Shown: one piece after another, positions 59,791 through 64,000 of the stretch
How the letters are laid out: every line of letters begins with the position of its first letter
Position numbering within the stretch: the first letter of the stretch is position 1
Assembly: GCF_018691265.1 (NCBI RefSeq)
Contig: NW_024881295.1
Coordinates: 19,825,904 to 19,889,903, forward strand
Length of the DNA stretch: 64,000 bases
Direction of reading: 5' to 3'
Source: Tyto alba
Lineage: Eukaryota; Chordata; Aves; Strigiformes; Tytonidae
Translations under genes and position numbers: made by a program
Notes under the pieces: model-generated
Told to the model about the DNA's origin: nothing
Seen by the model: the letters and a program-made list of their open reading frames with translations, nothing else
Database searches by the model: none

Positions 59791-62005
59791 CCCTCCCACT
59801 CCAACCCTCCCAAGCACAGAACTGAAGGAGATTCCAGGGGGTCATCCGTTGGGGTTCCCTCTGTAACCCTCATGGACTTGGGTGTGCGGGTCCACAGCAC
59901 TGTTGGCTGTAGGTGTTTGCACCACTACCACCAGAATGTCCAACCTCCTTTGTTGTCTAGTTGATTTTACATCTTTTTTCTCCATTTCCCCCCATATCCA
60001 CACACTCCTTTTCATCGTTCTTCCCTCTCGCTGCCCAGTCTCTGAAACAAGCAATACGCTTCTAGTCAGTTTTGCCCCAGCAATTCTAATTTTGTTGCTC
60101 CTGTAACCAAATTTTGCATTTTGGCTACCCTTGGCTGGGCAATCTGCATCTTATATGATTAAAAGACTCCCCAACTCTCCTTCAACTATTCATTTTCTAC
60201 TGGCTACACATGGTTGACCTTATATATCTGACTGTAGCCTTAATTCCTCTACCTAATTCCTACTAAGTTTGAACACCTTCTCATCTTGTTTGCAGATAGT
60301 CCATACATTAGGGCAACATGTTTTTCTGTGTTTTCTGTGTTCTTATGTATCTTCTTAATTACAAATCATTGGCCTTGATACGTTCACCAGATAATTCCCT
60401 AGTTTCCTGCAGAGAACTGTGTTGTTTATAGGGTCCAATATTCCAGTGGGATTTCTTACAGCAATAAAGTAAAACAAAAAAAAAAAAATAACCTGCTCTC
60501 AACATAGTGATTCATGTCTCTTATACATGTTGTTTTGTTTACTTTCAAAGTACATTATGTTTTTACTGCATTTGTTATAGAGCTTCTCTCATTTTGTTTA
60601 GTTGTATTTTTATTTATTTATTTGATTTTACAAATATAGGTTTCAGGATCTCTTTCTCACTCAGTCAGTGACATGAATCAGACCTTAAAAGCTGAAACAT
60701 CTTCCTTATACCTCTGACAACCCCACTGAGAATTCTTCACTGTTGACAGCTGCCTGAGAATGAAGCTCACAAGAGTGTGAGAGCTTGTTTCATGGATGCA
60801 AATGCAGCTTTAGCATCTTTGGTTAAATTTAAATGAAAAACAATTCTTAGAAGTGGCAGAAATCCAAAGGAGGAATCTTGGCAGAGTTCAGCAATTTTGA
60901 GACAGAGAAAGGTGGTGATTCCCCAGAGGATGAGGAACAGTCCTACTCAGCAGATCTTGTGCTGCAGCTAACGTAGGGACCTGTCTCTACCCACGCTCTG
61001 CTAAGGAGAGTAAATAATTTGATACAAAGAAGATGAAAGTGTGGGTCAATCTGGACAATATGAACAGAAGGATCTGAATGTTTGTCACTTGTAGACCCCA
61101 GATGTGCAGTCCCTGCTGCTATTTATCTGAGCTGCTGCAGCTTTATCTGCTCTTTAACAAGTTCTAGTACAAGCGTACCGCTACCAATGCCGATGAGAGC
61201 CATGAAATTGTGTTCAGCCCCTACTAGCTGTAGCCAACCCCACAAAGGGTTGGGAGAAAGCAGCACAGGTGAGGTGGCTCCATGTCTTCCCCCGTAACTC
61301 CTGAAGCCATGTTTCAGTATTTTATATCTCTGTGATCATGCATGGCATTGAACTAGAGAATAGCTTTATCCTATACTAACGTCCTTTGTTACTGACTTTA
61401 CGTCCTTAAGAGGTTGTAAACGTTTAATCAACAGAAAAAAAAGAAACACCCCGTTAAAAGAAACCTTACTCCAGATAAAAGTGCACACAGTTCCTTTGGT
61501 GTGGTTAATAGGGTTATGTATTGCCATATCTGGTTGTTTTACTGCAGTTGACAAGAATGAAGAACAGAAACAATGAAACACTCTTTCTAAAGGAAAGGGG
61601 ATTCCTTGTGTCATTTGGTACTTAGGATTTATTTTCTTTAATATTTCCTGGAGTATATAAAACACATGAATAGCTTCTGAGGGTAATCAGCATCCCATGT
61701 AGCTAACCCACTGTGAAAACTGTCTTTTTTGGATCCGTATTTCTTTTGCCTCTTCATTATTCATCAGTGTGCCTCACACTGGAGTATTACTTTGTGTTCT
61801 TTTTTAATCAAGTACTATGTTGATGTTAGGAGCAGATTCCTTCTTCTTTGTACTGATAAACATAGACATGCTTCATTTAAATTCTGAATCAAAGCACTTG
61901 AATTCTTTGTCTCTCGAGAGCTTCTGAATGTTACTGAAGCCAAATATTCTCCATAGAAAACTTCAAGGAATTTTAAAAAAGCAAAAGATTGTACAATAGT
62001 TCCTC
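59791..62005. other. Non-coding DNA, no gene seen
   Basis: A12 lies at about 60478-60489. A GC-richer patch at about 61080-61300 carries a 71-codon frame without a domain. No known repeat is recognisable. Confidence 0.55.
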
Positions 62006-62007
62006 AG

Positions 62008-62190
62008 CAGTTTTTCTTTTTCTTCTTTTTCTTCTTTTTCTTCTTTTTCTTTTTCTTTTTATTTTTATTTTTGTTTTTATTTTTATTTTTTCTTCTTTTT
62101 TTCTTTTTCTTGTTTTTCTTTTAATTTTCCTTGTTTTCTCCTTTTTTTTTTTTCTCTTTCTCTTTTTCTCTGTTTTTATTTTTCTTTCAG
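62008..62190. repeat. Long T-rich pyrimidine tract (TTCTTTTTC variants), ending in CAG
   Basis: About 180 bases of TTC/TTTTTC units with some ATTTTT variants form an almost pure pyrimidine strand. It ends TTTCTTTCAG at about 62189, which by chance or otherwise makes a textbook splice-acceptor context. The Phe/Leu-rich frames across it are repeat artefacts. Confidence 0.9.
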
Positions 62191-62689
62191 GCTCTTAAAT
62201 ATACAACTTCTGTGCTAGCCACAGCTAGTGGCAGATGCAACTTACTACCAAAGATGCCAGACATTTTTGAAGGATTTGTGTTTGCTTTGAGGAACATGTG
62301 TCTTTTCCACCAGTTTCTTCTGGAACATTTCAAACAAAAAATGAATGTTTACAGAATTACATTTCTAACCAAAATCTGCTTTCTCTGTGTTAGTCATAAC
62401 ACTGTTTCTTTGAAAGATGCAACAATTCCTTAGAAACTGGACTGCATCTTGGAAATAACAGTAGTGCAGATGATTAAGTCAAATGCAGATATAATAATTA
62501 TAGGATCTCACATGAGCTTACAAGGCTGAGCAGTGGCTCCCTGTGGCATAGCGTGTATGACATAATGTAATGCATATGCATAATTTGATATACATATGTT
62601 TTCTCACTCAGTGCACAGAAGCAATGTTGGTAAGATAGCTGATATATTTTATATTCCTTAATTAAAGGTTATTTAGTGCATACCATGCA

Positions 62690-62860
62690 GAACTCCAACT
62701 CTGCAACAAACACAGGCCTAAGGCTCAGAATTGATAAAGTGTACCTGACAGAATCATTATGTAAGGCATGGAAAACATGCCTAATTAAAACTATTCCAGT
62801 AAAGCAATATTGACATTATCCTGCAGACTGGAAACTGATCAGGAGTCTTCGTTTCTGATA
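62690..62860. promoter_or_regulatory. Candidate conserved non-coding element
   Basis: A repeat-free stretch of balanced composition with AATTGATAAAGTG, CATGCCTAATTAAAAC (TAATTA core) and AGCAATATTGACATTATCC phrases. It stands out from the AT-rich flanks, but no alignment was possible. Confidence 0.28.
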
Positions 62861-62864
62861 CATA

Positions 62865-63905
62865 TTTTCTAACAGAAGACCTATAACATATAAACAGATT
62901 ATATCATTATTATCAAGTAATGTTCTCACATTAAAAGTAAGTTTTAATACATGAACTAAGGGTTCAATATTTTTTCATGTATATGCAGAAGATATAATAT
63001 TAGAAGAATGTGCCTGGGGTACTCAGAAGAATAAACTTTTCTTCTAACATTATTTTTTCTAAAGTTTTTATTTTCTTGAAGATGTTGCTTACCAGCCAGC
63101 TAGCTGAGTGATAATCAGAGCTAGTCAGACTCCTATGTCTTTCACTTGCCCTGTGCAAAGTCTTCTTTTCATTTATCACCTGTGAAGAATTTTATCGAGA
63201 AGCTGCTTTGTGCTGCTGCAGTCTATGGTAGATGCTTAAGTCACCATGACGGAGCAAACACAAACAGCTCTAGCAAAGAGTTGGTAGCATGCATAACTGT
63301 AATCCAGATCAAACTAACAAATTAATCTCTGTGTGACAGAGCTATAAATAAGATAGCCTGGGATTTTTTTGCCCCAGGAAGAATTAAATTTTGAATGAAG
63401 CAGTACAAAATAATAAAAAAACCCAAATATGGAACTTGAAGCAAGTCTATTTACTTTCTGATATCCAGAATCAACTTCTGCTCATGTTATGCTTCATGAA
63501 AGAAAACTTTTCTTTCATGTACCTGTGGTATAGTCTCTTTTTCACAAAAGCTGAGCTTGATTTTCCTTTGGTAGAAATAAAACATAGGAATTATATGGTA
63601 GAATAAATTATTTTCTTTATATGAGATCTGATCTTGAACTGATTTTGAATCGGAACAAAAATCTGGTGAAGAGCATTTTATGAAGTATATGTTGGTCTTT
63701 CATTGTGACAGGTTAAATTAAGTGACAAGTCATGTTAGTGACTATAAAAAAATCAAACCCACGTTGGAGCCTGGTTTTGTGATGCGTATTCTAATACAAA
63801 AGTGGTTGAAATTACTAGAGAGCCTCCTTACACCTTTAGTAGACTTTGACTCAGTCTGTGAAGTAGGTCATCAATAATGAATTCCTCTCTGGATATAGAA
63901 CAGAA
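62865..63905. other. Non-coding DNA, no gene seen
   Basis: AT-rich, no recognised repeat or convincing frame before the terminal hexamer array. Confidence 0.55.
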
Positions 63906-63910
63906 TAGAA

Positions 63911-64000
63911 GGGGAAGGGGAAGGGGAAGGGGAAGGGGAAGGGGAAGGGGAAGGGGAAGGGGAAGGGGAAGGGGAAGGGGAAGGGGAAGGGGAAGGGGAA
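63911..64000. repeat. (GGGGAA) hexamer array, at least 15 perfect copies, running off the window
   Basis: Ninety bases of perfect GGGGAA units reach the window end, so the true length is unknown. The plus strand is pure purine with regular G4 runs, which favours G-quadruplex or triplex (H-DNA) structure. Perfect homogeneity implies recent expansion or high instability. Confidence 0.97.

Noticed and set aside
1..64000. tRNA, rRNA, known microRNA, snoRNA or CRISPR array
   Set aside because: I scanned by eye for T-loop motifs, common conserved microRNA seeds and regularly spaced repeats and found none; the short hairpins noted are too small for microRNA precursors. A covariance-model search would be needed to exclude unusual RNAs.

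Overview
This window looks like non-coding nuclear DNA from a bird. It is AT-rich and full of homopolymer and microsatellite tracts. No long open reading frame is convincing: the longest is about 148 codons and resembles no family I know. The dispersed repeats are those of a bird genome: CR1 LINE fragments, including one with a clear reverse-transcriptase C-terminal remnant, a solitary endogenous-retrovirus LTR of a type I remember from many neoavian genomes, and old pan-amniote MIR/L2-like and CR1 relics. The species and chromosomal neighbourhood cannot be fixed from the sequence. I found no protein-coding exon, tRNA, rRNA, known microRNA or CRISPR array.

Layout. Positions 1-5376 are unique AT-rich DNA with a small GC-rich island at about 3840-4270. 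A solo LTR lies at 5377-5968, followed by a large CTT/ATT microsatellite (6484-6655). From 6.7 to 19.3 kb the DNA is unique, broken by an AT palindrome (8228-8275), long T and A tracts, a GC-richer block (17.0-17.5 kb) and a cluster of forkhead-type motifs beside a 10-bp inverted repeat (18.63-18.75 kb). From 19.3 to 20.05 kb there are CR1 fragments that may be nested. From 20 to 39.6 kb the DNA is mostly unique, with two MIR/L2-like relics (24.64 and 34.08 kb), a third relic at 34.45 kb, a poly(A) tract behind an AATAAA (33.1 kb), a GGTT tetramer array (37.2 kb) and several blocks that look like conserved enhancers. A young-looking CR1 3' end lies at 39.725-40.345 kb on the minus strand. A CpG-rich block with two hairpins lies at 45.1-45.8 kb. 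A very old CR1 reverse-transcriptase relic lies at 54.52-55.23 kb. The densest block of transcription-factor-like motifs is at 59.53-59.79 kb. The window ends inside a perfect GGGGAA hexamer array of at least 15 copies.

The window is best read as a gene desert or a very large intron. Its likely function is cis-regulatory: several 100-300 bp blocks rich in TAATTA, E-box, SOX and PAR-bZIP-like motifs stand out from the background and look like enhancers of a developmental gene outside the window. That is inference from composition and motif texture and needs cross-species alignment. I found nothing that supports a new protein-based system.
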